DNA from: SAR202 cluster bacterium
GTDB taxonomy: Bacteria; Chloroflexota; Dehalococcoidia; Lucifugimonadales; UBA1123
Length of the DNA: 64,000 nucleotides
Direction: 5' to 3'
Assembly (NCBI GenBank): GCA_030752795.1
Contig: JASMDM010000081.1
Span: forward strand, 32,118 to 96,117
Shown here: one piece after another, positions 1-9,540 of the stretch
Layout: every line of letters starts with the position of its first letter
How positions within the stretch are numbered: the first letter of the stretch is position 1
The notes under the pieces: model-generated
The model's database searches: none
Seen by the model: only the letters and a program-made list of their open reading frames with translations
Told to the model about the DNA's origin: nothing
Made by a program: the position numbers and the translations under genes

Positions 1-1
1 G

Positions 2-319
2 TCGCCGATTATTGCGCTGATTCAGGAGCTCCCGGTCGTGTACACACTCACCGTCGGCGCCCACGCGCTGGCAATGCCCTTCAAGCAGGTGCTAGCGAAG
101 ACCATGGCGGGCGCGAACAGGGCAGGCGCGTTTACCGCTATCCTGGTCGCGGCGATCCCCCTTCAGTTGGCCGGGATGCCGATGGCGTTATGGGCGTTGA
201 TCGCGGGCACGGCCGTTGTCACGCTGAGCTCTGAGCGAGCAAGGCGACACTGGCGCAACGTTTGGGCGATCATCGCAACGACGGTAGATCGTGCCGAACC
301 AACGCATGATGCGCAATGA
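2..319 (+). CDS. C-terminal end of a multi-pass membrane transporter (BenE-like?)
   Basis: The reading frame is open from the left edge and ends at 319, so only the last 105 or so residues are present. They hold two hydrophobic stretches, one near the segment VVYTLTVGAHALAMPF and one at AILVAAIPLQLAGMPMALWA, followed by a basic, polar tail typical of a cytoplasmic C-terminus. The arrangement of a small-residue loop followed by a final helix containing ALWALIAG resembles the end of benzoate/proton symporters of the BenE family, but that is a weak resemblance from pattern only. It could be another secondary transporter. The true start lies outside the window. Confidence 0.45.
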   Translation, partial: SPIIALIQELPVVYTLTVGAHALAMPFKQVLAKTMAGANRAGAFTAILVAAIPLQLAGMPMALWALIAGTAVVTLSSERARRHWRNVWAIIATTVDRAEPTHDAQ

Positions 320-329
320 CGGTTGTTCG

Positions 330-1080
330 CTACGCCCGCCGCAGATGCTCCATCTCGACGGCGAACCAGAGCGCCAAAGCGCCGGTGCGTTCGTCACGGC
401 CGAATTCGGCTGCGCGGTCGAGGTAGGCTCGCAGATCGGGTTGCGGTCCTGTGCTTGTGCATCCGTCGACAAGTCCACCGTCCAGCGATATTCGCTCCGC
501 GACGCCGCGCCACGCCAGATCTAAAAATGGCGGGTGCCGCTCGTCGAGCCACCCGCGTCTTAGGCCGCGAGCCACCGCGAACCCGAACATCGTGGTCGCC
601 GTGTGCTCTTGGTACGAGCCGGGCACGTCCAACACCTCCATCAGCATGCCCGACGAGCGCTGGTACGCGGCCAACGCGTCGAGATGCCGGATGTGGATCG
701 CGATGAGCTTGTCCCTGTCGGGGTGATTTTCCGGCACATATGACGGTGCTTCGGCTACCCTAGGGCCGCGAACGTGTTGCGGCGTCCCCAGAAGTACGGG
801 ACAGACCGAGCATGCCAGAACAACCCGTTCGACTGCTGGATCCCCGCGTCCAGAAGGAACTTCGTCAGAATGTCGATGTACGCGATGTCCCCGGTCACAC
901 CGTACGCCCGACCCAAGATCATCGCGGCGAAGAACATGTCCTCGATCCGATAGTCGGGATCGCACGGCGCCGGCGGGTTTTCGCCCTCGATGATTCGGAA
1001 CCTGTCGGCAGTTTCGATCAGCACGTTGGCGTACCGGGCATCGCCAGTCGAATACCGTATTTGTGGGTGGAGGAGGAAAC
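330..1080 (-). pseudogene. Truncated, frameshifted GH105/GH88-type unsaturated glycuronyl hydrolase
   Basis: Two minus-strand frames join into one recognisable (alpha/alpha)6-barrel hydrolase of the YteR/RhiN type, which removes unsaturated uronic acids from polysaccharide-lyase products. The upstream part (about 1080-758) reads STGDARYANVLIETADRF, then a DPDYRIEDMFFAA segment and FWGRRNTFAALG. The downstream part (about 757-330) continues with VAEAPSYVPENHPDRDKL and ends in a region with SYQEHTATTMFGFAVARG. Adding one G to the GGG run near 760 restores a continuous protein across the break. The N-terminal third is missing: the frame hits a stop near 1083, exactly where the divergent BNR gene begins. 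A 5'-truncated and frameshifted remnant is the simplest reading. Confidence 0.7.
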
Positions 1081-1083
1081 GTC

Positions 1084-2211
1084 ATGGTCGAAGGAACGGA
1101 AATTCGTAAGGGCGACGTGATGGTGATGGTCGGGACGCGCAAGGGCGCGTTCCTGTTGAGTGGCGACGGATCCCGAGACCGGTGGCGCATATCGGGTCCT
1201 CACTGCGCGGACGGCGACGTCTTCCACATGACGTACGACCCCAGGAACGGCGCGCTCTTGGCGGCCGTGAACAACGTCTTCTGGGGCAGTCAGGTGCAGA
1301 TCGGTACGGATCTGGGAGCAACCTGGACGGCGTCTGAGGGCAATCCGAAGATCTCCGACGGAAGCGAACTGGCCCTGGGTCGAATCTGGCACATTGAACC
1401 CGGCAGAGCTAACGAACCGGGCGTGCTCTACCTCGGCGCCGAACCAGCGTCTCTGTTTCGAAGCCACGACTGGGGCGCCAACTGGGAGCAGTTCAGCAGC
1501 CTGACACGCCACCCATCGCGCGACCGGTGGGAGGAAGGGAACGGCGGTCTGTGCCTCCACAGCATCGTGCTCGACCGATCGTCGAAACAACGGATGTGGG
1601 TCGGGATCTCGGCGGCCGGTACGTTCCGCACCGACGACGGCGGCGAAACCTGAGAGCCGAAGAACCTGGGTGTGCGCGCCGATTTCCTCCCCGAGACGTT
1701 CCCCGAGTTCGGCCAATGTCCGCACAAGATGCTGTCTCATCCGGCGCATCCTGAGGTCCTCTATCAGCAGAACCACTGCGGCGTCTTCCGCAGCGACGAA
1801 GCCGGCGACAATTGGCGCGACGTGACCGAAGGCTTGCCGTCCCGATTCGGCTTCGTTCTTGGCGTGCATTCGCAAGACCCGGACACGATCTTCGTGATGC
1901 CAGAGGATTCGGCTCAAGGCGATCAGATCGGCGGCAACAAGCGGTATGTCACGGACGCCAGCATGCGCATCTACCGCAGCAAGAATGGCGGCGGCGACTG
2001 GGAGCCGCTGACCAACGACCTCCCTCCAGAGCACGCTTACTTGCACACGATGCGCGAAGGCATGGCGACGGACGATCTCGACTCGTGCGGCGTCTACGTT
2101 GGCACGACTTCCGGCGAAATCTTCAACAGCCGCGACGCCGGAGATAGCTGGCAATCGATGGTTCGCCACCTGCCGCCAATCAACTCCGTCGAGGGCGCCA
2201 CGGTGGTGTGA
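1084..2211 (+). pseudogene. BNR/Asp-box repeat (sialidase-fold) protein with in-frame TGA
   Basis: This is a beta-propeller protein of the WD40/YVTN/BNR type, about 375 residues if read through. Asp-box motifs recur along it: DLGATW, DWGANW, DDGGET[W], EAGDNW, GGGDW and DAGDSW. The start at 1084 is chosen because GGAGGAAAC lies just upstream. A TGA at 1651-1653 interrupts the frame exactly where the third Asp-box needs its conserved Trp (TGG), and the same frame continues without further stops to 2211. Neighbouring genes use TGA as a normal stop, so general recoding is unlikely. Substrate and location are unknown; no signal peptide is visible. It is either a nonsense mutant, a sequencing error or a readthrough gene. 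Confidence 0.7.
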
Positions 2212-2624
2212 CGTTGCGTCGTCAGTCGACGCTGATGTTGGTCAACCGACTAGGTTGTCCGCGGACAGCCTCGCTATTCTGGGAGCTTGTCGGATGGTTG
2301 GCCGGGCACCGGCCAGAACGCCTTCCCGAGATGGAACGAATGTTGCACCCGTCCAACCTGGCATTGGCGCCCAGGGCTGCCAGTCTGGAACGGTCGGACA
2401 TGCTTTGTGTCAACAAAGCAGGGGTGCCGGGACGAAGGCCATGCCGGGGTTTGGGGTGTCCCCAAAGTAACCTCTCGGGCGGGCGGGAGGGACAGAACAA
2501 CCCGCGAAATGGGCTATCAATCGAGCACAGATTCTTCGGTGAGTCGAAACGCCCGGCAACGATTTCTTCACGGGGTTTCGATGTGGAAAGACGCCGTGAG
2601 TTCCGACCACTTAGTCAGAGCAGA
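2212..2624. other. Non-coding spacer between convergent genes
   Basis: No credible gene is seen between the BNR gene and mutL. The middle part (2444-2496) carries a G-rich dispersed repeat with the core GGGGTGTCCCC followed by CGGGCGGGCGGGAGGGACAG, also found in diverged form at 8661-8722. Confidence 0.6.
2444..2496 (+). repeat. Dispersed G-rich repeat, copy 1
   Basis: It contains GGGTGTCCCC, an A-rich step, CCTCTCGGGC and GGCGGGAGGGACAGA. The copy at 8661-8722 keeps GGGTGTCCC, an A-rich step, CCTTCGGG and GGCGGGTGGGACAGA in the same order. Both copies are intergenic. Confidence 0.5.
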
Positions 2625-4427
2625 TCACCGGCGGCCAAATTCGCGCTCCAACTGCCCCGTCGTCATGTGGATCATCGTCGGGCGGCCGTGGGGGCAGGTG
2701 TTCGGCTGAACACACGCTTCCAGGCGCCGGACGAGGCCCGTCATCTCTTCGTGGACCAGCGTCTTGCCCGCTCGTATGGCCGAGTGGCACGCGATGGAGT
2801 ACGCCGCACGCTCCTCCCACGTCTCGAAGCCGCCGCCGTCCGCCATGAGCTCAAGGATGTCGACGAACGCCTGAGCAGGGTCGGAAGCCCCCAGCAGTAC
2901 CGGCACGCCTCGCACCAGGTAGGCGTCGCCCCCGAACGGCTCGACGAGAAAGCCTAGCGACGCGACGGCTTTGGCTTGCGTGCGAACCAGGTTGTGCAGC
3001 TCCGGATTCACCTCGACGACGATGGGTTCCAGCAGCGTCTGTACGTCGGGCTCACCGGACATGGCCTCGGCTTTGACTTGCTCGAATATGACTCGTTCGT
3101 GTGCCGCGTGCTGATCGATCAGGTACATCCCGTCGGGACCCTCGGCGACGATGTACGTGCTCTGCACTTGGCCCAGCACGCGCAAGACAGGCAGTGTGTT
3201 TCGCGGAACCACGGGCTCCTGTGGGATGTCCGGCACGGGAGATTCGTTTTGCCTGCCGGTTGGCGCGTCGGGCCATCCAATGGGCGGCGATGCCATACCT
3301 GCGCTGGGCCTCTCTTGCCTGAGGAACGGCGGCGCGGGCCAGAACGAGCCGGAGGCGGTCGAGCTCGACGACGGTTGCGTGTGAGCTTGGCCCTGTCTGA
3401 CGCCACGAACTTCCGGCACCGGAGCGTGGGCGATCAACGCTCGCCGCACGGCTTGTTGAACCGTGGCGAAAATCTGCCCTTCTTGCCGAAACCGCACCTC
3501 GGTCTTCGACGGGTGTGCGTTGACGTCCACCTCGCCGGGCGGCACGTCGATGTTAATCACGGCCAGCGGGAACCTGCGTTCGGCCATGAAGCCGTGGTAT
3601 GCCTGGTCGACGGCGACCCCGAGCGCTCGGTTTTGAATCCAGCGTCTGTTGACAAAGAAACTGACATAGGAGCGGTTGGCTCTGGACATCGATGGATCGC
3701 CGGTGAGTCCCCGGGCGGTCGACTGGCTGTCGTCATCGGCTTCTTCGGGCGACATCTCAAGCATCGCCTGCGCGGTCTTGAGCCCGTACACGGCAGCCAC
3801 GGCCTCTCGGAGTGAGCCAGAACCTGGACTGGCGAACCGCTTTCCGCGATCGAGATCAAGTTCGAAGGCCACCTCGGGATATGCCAGGGCGTATCGAGTC
3901 ACGACGGTTTGGATGCGAGAGGTTTCCGCTCCTGCCGATCGGAGGAACTTTTGGCGTGCTGGGAAGTTTCGAAAAAGGCCTGACACACCGATCGTCGTCC
4001 CGGTCGGTGCGCCGGTGGCTTCAAGGCGAACGACGCTTCCGTCGCTAACGTCGATGCGTGTGCCGGACTCCTCGTCTTGAGCTCGGGTCGACAGCGTGAC
4101 TCGTGACACAGAGGCGATGCTGGGGAGTGCTTCGCCGCGGAATCCGAGCGTGGTTATCGCGTCCAAGTCCTCGGCGCGCGTCACTTTGCTAGTGGCGAAT
4201 CGTTCGAATGCTAACTCGACCTGATCCGAAGGTATGCCCGAGCCGTTGTCGGACACCCGAATCAGTTCGACGCCACCGCCTCGTACTTCAATCGAGATGC
4301 GGGTGGCGCCGGCGTCAAGGGCGTTCTCGAGCAACTCTTTTGTCGCCGATGCGGGACGCTCGATGACCTCGCCTGCAGCGATCTTCGACGCTACGTCCGG
4401 GCGCAGGAGACGGATGGCGCCGGTCAT
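2625..4427 (-). CDS. mutL: DNA mismatch repair protein MutL, endonuclease-type
   Basis: MutL couples MutS mismatch recognition to strand incision and repair. The 600-residue product has the GHKL ATPase N-terminus with ENALDAGAT, DNGSGI and TLGFRGEAL, the transducer segment with VDVNAHPSKTEVRF, a Pro/Ser-rich linker near residues 350-410, and the C-terminal dimerisation domain. DQHAAHERVIFE at about 438-449 matches the metal-binding endonuclease motif DQHA-x2-E-x4-E, and ACHSAIRAG (about 546) and CPHGRP (about 578) complete the nuclease site. It should therefore nick DNA itself, as expected in bacteria without MutH. The start overlaps the stop of the upstream HAD gene by 4 bp (ATGA), so the two are probably co-translated. 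Confidence 0.97.
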   Translation of the reverse strand: MTGAIRLLRPDVASKIAAGEVIERPASATKELLENALDAGATRISIEVRGGGVELIRVSDNGSGIPSDQVELAFERFATSKVTRAEDLDAITTLGFRGEALPSIASVSRVTLSTRAQDEESGTRIDVSDGSVVRLEATGAPTGTTIGVSGLFRNFPARQKFLRSAGAETSRIQTVVTRYALAYPEVAFELDLDRGKRFASPGSGSLREAVAAVYGLKTAQAMLEMSPEEADDDSQSTARGLTGDPSMSRANRSYVSFFVNRRWIQNRALGVAVDQAYHGFMAERRFPLAVINIDVPPGEVDVNAHPSKTEVRFRQEGQIFATVQQAVRRALIAHAPVPEVRGVRQGQAHTQPSSSSTASGSFWPAPPFLRQERPSAGMASPPIGWPDAPTGRQNESPVPDIPQEPVVPRNTLPVLRVLGQVQSTYIVAEGPDGMYLIDQHAAHERVIFEQVKAEAMSGEPDVQTLLEPIVVEVNPELHNLVRTQAKAVASLGFLVEPFGGDAYLVRGVPVLLGASDPAQAFVDILELMADGGGFETWEERAAYSIACHSAIRAGKTLVHEEMTGLVRRLEACVQPNTCPHGRPTMIHMTTGQLEREFGRR

Positions 4428-4870
4428 CCTCCGGCGGGACGTGTGGCCGTGGCTGCTCGATACCCAACACGGCCGGATTCGCCGGTCTCAGCAAACTCGG
4501 TGATGATGTTGTAAATGCGGTCCATCTGATCGTCAGAGTCCGACTTGAAGAAGTACGGCGACACCAAGATGCCGCCGAAGACGTCGACGATCTCAGGATA
4601 GTCGTCGATCACGAAATCCGGCCACAGCGGCACTTTCATCTCTTCGAGGCCAGCCACGAAATCCTGGATCGGTTTCTGGTAGATCCCCGTGACAAAACTC
4701 TCCAGGTCGTGCTTTTTGACTTCCCATTTTCGCAGTCCGACGCCTGACCAGATGAAAAGGTTGTGCCCGTCGTTTACCAATCGTTCAAAAGTTTCGCGGG
4801 TCCTGGGCCGCAGGCTGCCGTCCACTGCCAGAATCGTGTAATCGACATCGAAAAATACGTTGAGCCCCAA
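4424..4870 (-). CDS. HAD-superfamily hydrolase-like protein
   Basis: This small (148-residue) HAD-fold protein has motif I FFDVDYTIL (Asp8 and Asp10), a motif II-like FIWSGVG and a motif IV-like PDFVIDDYPEI, so the acidic catalytic residues are present. The usual cap domain is absent. Substrate is unknown; small phosphatases are the usual role. The start is TTG, with GAAGAGGA a short distance upstream. Its stop overlaps the mutL start by 4 bp, suggesting one transcript, although no functional link to mismatch repair is known. Confidence 0.8.
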   Translation of the reverse strand: MGLNVFFDVDYTILAVDGSLRPRTRETFERLVNDGHNLFIWSGVGLRKWEVKKHDLESFVTGIYQKPIQDFVAGLEEMKVPLWPDFVIDDYPEIVDVFGGILVSPYFFKSDSDDQMDRIYNIITEFAETGESGRVGYRAATATRPAGG

Positions 4871-4958
4871 TATGCAATCCTCTTCCCAAAGCTAATCGGC
4901 CGGTTGAGCCAGCCCTCGCCAATGATACCATCACCGATCCGCACGAACCGAGGCTGGT

Positions 4959-6611
4959 TTACAACGCCGCGGCGTGGCCGTCCGAGCGTGGATCCGATCC
5001 CGCCGTTTTGACGCCGGTTTGCTGGTCGATCACGATCAACTTCGCCGAGCCGCCGTGACCCAAGGCCGCTTTGACATCTACTTTGTGGCCTTTCGCTCGC
5101 AGCTTCTCGACCTCAATCACGGACATCCCGGGGTCGAGCTCGACTCGCGGCGCGTCGTCGATCGACGCAGGGTCCGAGCCTGGAGTGCTAACCCAGCGAG
5201 GCGCTTCGACCGCCTGCTGAGCGTCCATGCCGTGGTCGATGACGTTGCTGATCACCTGGACGTTCCACGGGATCTGACGATCGCCGCCGGGCGTGCCGCC
5301 GACGAGCACCGGTTCGTCGTCCTTGAAAACCATGTACGCGTTGAGGGTGTGCATTGTGCGCTTGCCGCCTTCGATGACGTTCGGGTGTCCGTCGACGAGC
5401 GAGAAGCCACGTCCGGCGCGATTGTTGAGCAGCACACCGGTGCTGCCCGCGACGAATCCGCAGCCGAATCCCATCGACAAGCTGTGGATGAACGACGCCG
5501 CGTTGCCGTCTTTGTCGACGACGCAGAAGTAGCTGGTGTTGTCGTCGCCCGGTATCGGCGCGGCCAGAGGGCCGGGTTCGTGGACCGTCGTTGCGTTCGG
5601 CTCGATGAGATTGCGACGCTGCTCCGCGAACGACTTCGAGATGATCTCGTCGAGCGGATTCGCGATGAAATCAGGGTCGCCCATGTATCGGTTTCGATCG
5701 GCGAAAGCCAGGTTTTTCGCCTCGAGCATCGCGTGAACCGCCTCGGCGCTGTAGAAACCCATCCCCGTCAGGTCGAAGCCTTCAAGGATATTGAGCATTT
5801 GCAGGATCAGGTGCCCCTGTGACGGCGGCGCGGTCTCGTACACGGTGTGGCCGCGGTACGTCGTCGATATCGGAGGCTCGTACCAGGTCGTCTCGTGTGC
5901 CGCGAACTCCGCTTCGGTGTACAGCCCGCCGCCGGCCTGAATCGCTCGGACCATCTCCTTGGCCGTCTCCCCCCGGTAGAACTCATCGACACCGCCGTCG
6001 GCAACGCGCCGCAGAGTCCGAGCCAGGTTCTTCTGCAAGAGCACGTCGCCGGCCTGGAACGCAGCGCCGTTCTTCGTGAAGATGGCGGCCGAGTCCGCGA
6101 ACTTGTTCAGCTTGTCGTTCAGTGCCGCGAAGCCGTTGGCGCTCTTCTCCGACAGAGCGTAGCCGTCTTCCGCGTAGCCGATCGCGGGCTCCAGGAGCTT
6201 GGCCAACGGCAACGTGCCCAGACGGTCGAGGATCGTGACCCAGCCGTGCACCTCGCCCGGAATCGCTGCCGCAATCGGACCGTCGAGCGGCATCTTGTCG
6301 AGTCCTTGCCTGACGAAGTAATCGCGATTCGCCGCCAACGGCGCCTTGCCGCTGCCGTTCATGCCGTAGACGCGCCCGGTCTTGGCTTCGTACATGATGA
6401 CGAATGGCTCGCCGCCCAGACCGCAACCCGCCGGAACCGTGACCGCCTCAGCCGCCGCGGTGGCGATCGCCGCGTCGAACGCGTTGCCGCCGTCGGCCAG
6501 AACGCGCAAGCCCGCAGAGGCCGCCAGCGGCGAGATCGACACAACCACGCCGCCTTTGGTGTAGACCGTGCTTCTGCCCGTGTTGACCTGCGACGCCGAA
6601 TCCATCACCAT
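4959..6611 (-). CDS. Gamma-glutamyltransferase family protein (Ntn hydrolase)
   Basis: The 550-residue product matches the gamma-glutamyltranspeptidase family, which cleaves and transfers gamma-glutamyl groups and matures by autoproteolysis. The predicted nucleophile is Thr359 in DDNTSYFCVVD, the new N-terminus of the small subunit. Family segments LADGGNAFDAAIA, GLGGEPFVIMY, NGSGKAP and GGTPGGDRQ are present. The start at 6611 is preferred over the longer frame because GGAGGGG precedes it at normal spacing. No signal peptide is visible, so the enzyme may be cytoplasmic, as in many soil and marine bacteria where these proteins serve catabolism. It is divergent from the TPR lipoprotein at 6748. 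Confidence 0.93.
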   Translation of the reverse strand: MVMDSASQVNTGRSTVYTKGGVVVSISPLAASAGLRVLADGGNAFDAAIATAAAEAVTVPAGCGLGGEPFVIMYEAKTGRVYGMNGSGKAPLAANRDYFVRQGLDKMPLDGPIAAAIPGEVHGWVTILDRLGTLPLAKLLEPAIGYAEDGYALSEKSANGFAALNDKLNKFADSAAIFTKNGAAFQAGDVLLQKNLARTLRRVADGGVDEFYRGETAKEMVRAIQAGGGLYTEAEFAAHETTWYEPPISTTYRGHTVYETAPPSQGHLILQMLNILEGFDLTGMGFYSAEAVHAMLEAKNLAFADRNRYMGDPDFIANPLDEIISKSFAEQRRNLIEPNATTVHEPGPLAAPIPGDDNTSYFCVVDKDGNAASFIHSLSMGFGCGFVAGSTGVLLNNRAGRGFSLVDGHPNVIEGGKRTMHTLNAYMVFKDDEPVLVGGTPGGDRQIPWNVQVISNVIDHGMDAQQAVEAPRWVSTPGSDPASIDDAPRVELDPGMSVIEVEKLRAKGHKVDVKAALGHGGSAKLIVIDQQTGVKTAGSDPRSDGHAAAL

Positions 6612-6747
6612 ATTAGTACCCCTCCGATCCGTATGCTGGCGTACATCTGCGCACATGCTAGCATCACAGTCAAGCCGGGCCGGAATATCGATCGAAACGA
6701 AACCGGTCCGCATCGCGAAACGTACAAATCGTCAAGGAGGCCAAACC

Positions 6748-7386
6748 TTGATTGGCTTGAAGTTTGCTGCGGTCGCAATCGCAACATTGATGCTCATCGC
6801 CGCTTGTAGCGACCTCCAGGCGGAAGCGGACGAGCACTACGACCTCGGCGTCGCACACCAGGAAGCCGACGAACTGGAAGAGGCAATCACCGAGTTCACG
6901 GAAGTGATTCGCCTCGAGCCGGACCGGTACGAGGCCCACTACAACCGCGGGATCGTCAACGCCAATTCAGGGAACCTACGAACCGCGATCGACGATTTCG
7001 ACAGGGCTCTCGAACTCAAGCCGGATTACGCCGACGCGATGCATAATCGAGGCTTGACCTGGGGCAACTTGGGCCAGGAATGGCGGGCGATAGCCGACTT
7101 CGAGGCGGCGACGACGCAGGACCCGGCGCTGACCGAGGCACACGTGGCCAAAGGCGCGACGCTGATAAACCTGAGTCAGTTCGCGCAAGCCCTCGAAAGT
7201 CTAGACCGCGCGATCCTGCTGGACCCAAACCGACCCGGCGCCTTCGCCCTTCGAGCCGTCGCTCACGCCATCGTGGCCGACGACGAGTCGGCGGATTCCG
7301 ACATTGCCAGAGCCGTCGAGCTCGGTTTCAGCGCGACAGCTCTGCAAGGCGACGTCGACCGTGTCAGGGAGGCGCGCGGCAACTAG
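6748..7386 (+). CDS. TPR-repeat lipoprotein
   Basis: The start is TTG at 6748, chosen because AAGGAGG lies 7 bp upstream. Residues 1-20 form a short lipoprotein signal with lipobox LIAAC, so the mature protein begins with a lipidated Cys. The rest is built of tetratricopeptide repeats (for example EAHYNRGIVNANSGNLRTA and ADAMHNRGLTWGNLGQEW), a scaffold for protein-protein contacts. A paralogue with the same design lies at 21425-22057 on the other strand. The specific role is unknown. Confidence 0.85.
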   Translation: MIGLKFAAVAIATLMLIAACSDLQAEADEHYDLGVAHQEADELEEAITEFTEVIRLEPDRYEAHYNRGIVNANSGNLRTAIDDFDRALELKPDYADAMHNRGLTWGNLGQEWRAIADFEAATTQDPALTEAHVAKGATLINLSQFAQALESLDRAILLDPNRPGAFALRAVAHAIVADDESADSDIARAVELGFSATALQGDVDRVREARGN

Positions 7387-7524
7387 CCATCGCCGTATCT
7401 GACCGATCCCACGATTCGAAGCTTTCGCGTTCGGGTCGAACACGGTATCCTAAGCCCTGGAATCGCATCGGTCCCGAAACCGGCCGTTCGCCCCTCGCAT
7501 CCGCGATCTTCGGAGGAGAACCCC

Positions 7525-8493
7525 TTGACCCAGACGCCTACGATTCACGACGTTATCCAGGCACGAAAACGCATCACCGGCTACGTCACGCGCACGCCGT
7601 TGCACCGATACATCGCCCTCGAGAAGCTTCTGGGCGCGTCCGAAGTGCACGTCAAGCACGAGAACCACCAACGCCTCGGAGCGTTCAAGATGCGAGGCGG
7701 CATCAACCTGCTGTCCCAGCTTTCACCGATGGAGCTCAGCCGGGGCGTCTCGACGGCATCCAGCGGGAACCACGGCCAGTCGATAGCGTATGCCGCGTCG
7801 GTCTTCGGAGCGATAGCCGTCGTCGGCGTGCCGGAGGGCGCGAATCCCGGCAAGGTGGAATCGATGCGCAATCTTGGCGCGGAGGTCATACACCACGGCG
7901 CGTTCTACGACGAGACCCGTGCGTACATGGACCGGCTATCGCGCGAGGAAGGCTACCGATACATCGACGCCGTCAACGAGTCGCAACTCGTCGCCGGAGT
8001 CGGGACGTACACCCTCGAGATCATGGAAGACTTGCCCGACGTCGACGTCATCATCGTGCCCGTCGGCGGGGGCAGCGGCGCGTGCGGCGCGTGCATCGTC
8101 GCCAAGTCCGTCAACCCGAACGTGCAGGTCATCGGCGTGCAAGCCGAGCAAGCCCCTGCGGTGTTCCTCTCCTGGCAGGAAGGCAAGGTCGTGCAAGCGC
8201 CAATGCGGTCGAAGGCCGAGGGCCTCGCCACCGGCACCGGCTTCGACCTCACGCTCGGCATCCTCCGCGAACACCTCGACGACTTCATCCTAGTAACCGA
8301 TGACGAGATGGACCAGGCGATCGTCCACCACCTCCGGATGACACACAACCTCACCGAGCACGCCGGCGCGGCGTCGCTGGCCGGCGCCGTCAAGATGAAA
8401 GACCGCCTCGAAGGCAAGAAAGTCGCCCTCATCATGAGCGGCGGCAACGTATCGCTCGAACACCTGAAAGCGGCACTCGACAAATACGGATAG
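7525..8493 (+). CDS. PLP-dependent threonine dehydratase / serine racemase-like enzyme
   Basis: The 322-residue fold-type II PLP enzyme has the Schiff-base Lys55 in LGAFKMRGG, the phosphate/substrate loop SSGNHGQS and the PLP phosphate loop VGGGSG. It lacks the C-terminal ACT-like regulatory domain of biosynthetic IlvA, so it is closer to catabolic threonine dehydratase or serine racemase; hydroxyaspartate dehydratase is another possibility. The start is TTG with GGAGGAGAA just upstream. It stands alone between a lipoprotein gene and a repeat-containing spacer. Confidence 0.9.
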   Translation: MTQTPTIHDVIQARKRITGYVTRTPLHRYIALEKLLGASEVHVKHENHQRLGAFKMRGGINLLSQLSPMELSRGVSTASSGNHGQSIAYAASVFGAIAVVGVPEGANPGKVESMRNLGAEVIHHGAFYDETRAYMDRLSREEGYRYIDAVNESQLVAGVGTYTLEIMEDLPDVDVIIVPVGGGSGACGACIVAKSVNPNVQVIGVQAEQAPAVFLSWQEGKVVQAPMRSKAEGLATGTGFDLTLGILREHLDDFILVTDDEMDQAIVHHLRMTHNLTEHAGAASLAGAVKMKDRLEGKKVALIMSGGNVSLEHLKAALDKYG

Positions 8494-8883
8494 GCGTTGC
8501 TGATCGCGTCGTCTTCCGATCAATCGGAAGCCTGCCATAGGGCCGCAGTCGGTGGATCAACGAGCCCGGACAAAACCCGGACCTAGATACTTCGAGCTTT
8601 ACGGAATTGGAGTGGAGCGAAACCGCGTCGAAATGGAGTCCAGGGGCAGAGCCCCAGCGGGTTCTAGGGTGTCCCTAGGGTTCATACAGTCCTAAAATAC
8701 CTTCGGGGGCGGGTGGGACAGATCTACCTTCATAACAAGACCCCTTAGGCGTACCTCTGGACCGCCGGTAATTCTCCTGCGAAGAGCACCGCTTTACCGA
8801 ACTGATTCACTGTCCGCAACGCGGGCATATCCATGATAACGAAGAGCCAGGTTGTTGACCCCGAGTACAAAAGGAGCCACGAC
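8494..8883. other. Non-coding spacer with a dispersed repeat
   Basis: No gene is seen. The segment 8641-8722 carries the second copy of the G-rich repeat; AGGGGCAGAGCCCC at its left is itself a short palindrome. The last 50 bases are the leader of the DinB-like gene. Confidence 0.55.
8661..8722 (+). repeat. Dispersed G-rich repeat, copy 2
   Basis: It shares GGGTGTCCC, an A-rich step, CCT-TCGGG and GGCGGG-GGGACAGA in the same order as 2444-2496, but with an insertion after the first block. Confidence 0.45.
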
Positions 8884-9540
8884 ATGACCAACCAACCGAT
8901 CTCCGACGACGCCCCCGGTGCGATCCTCTTCCCCGAGTACGACACGCTCTACGAACTCATCGCCTCCGAAGTCCGAGGTCTGACCGACGAACAGCTCGAC
9001 TTCTCGTCCGACCAGTGGGGATGGGCCGAGTGGAGCATCCGCATCCAACTCAGCCACATGTCGTCGCTCATCTACCGCTGGCTGATCTCGCGCTGGGGCC
9101 ACACCCTGTTCCCGAACGACGAACACAGAATCGACGATGTCGGCGACCTCAACCACCCCGACTTCGACCGACGCATGAACGACAACAAGTACCACGACCT
9201 GCCGATCATCCTCGAAAAGCTGGAGCAAGGCATCGACCTAGCCCGCCGAGTCCTCGCCGACCGAACTGTCGGCTTCCTGCGCTCGCACTTTTACGTCCAG
9301 GACCAGGGCCCGCACTGGGATCTGATGCTGAAAGCCCACCCGACTGGAATCACCCCCACCGGCGAGCCCGGCAAAGGCGACATGCTCCTCGAAGCCACGA
9401 TGCGCCACATCTACTTCGAAGAGATAACCCACCTCTTCAACATCCAACGCCTCAAGCGAGCGCAGTCGCTCCCAACTCCCGCCGATCTCCCCCGCGTCGG
9501 CTACTGGGCGCTCGAGGGGTGGGACGTCAGCGAGGCGTAG
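8884..9540 (+). CDS. DinB-superfamily four-helix protein
   Basis: The product (218 residues) resembles DinB/YfiT-like metal-binding four-helix bundles. Candidate metal ligands are His58 in IQLSHMSSLIYRW and the His pair in RHIYFEEITHLFNIQR near residues 180-195. DinB-like proteins often act as thiol-dependent transferases or hydrolases, but the reaction cannot be told here. The ATG at 8884 is preferred over 8833 because AAAGGAG precedes it. It appears monocistronic. Confidence 0.75.
   Translation: MTNQPISDDAPGAILFPEYDTLYELIASEVRGLTDEQLDFSSDQWGWAEWSIRIQLSHMSSLIYRWLISRWGHTLFPNDEHRIDDVGDLNHPDFDRRMNDNKYHDLPIILEKLEQGIDLARRVLADRTVGFLRSHFYVQDQGPHWDLMLKAHPTGITPTGEPGKGDMLLEATMRHIYFEEITHLFNIQRLKRAQSLPTPADLPRVGYWALEGWDVSEA

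Noticed and set aside
1018-2169. A 383-codon minus-strand frame
   Set aside because: It is the shadow of the BNR gene; composition is Arg/Val-rich without motifs, and the plus strand shows clear Asp-box repeats.
5847-6809. A 320-codon plus-strand frame opposite the gamma-glutamyltransferase
   Set aside because: The minus strand carries a complete, motif-rich enzyme; the plus frame is an Arg-rich shadow.
7080-8303. A 407-codon plus frame across the TPR and dehydratase genes
   Set aside because: It spans two real genes in another frame and is extremely Arg/Pro/Gly-rich.
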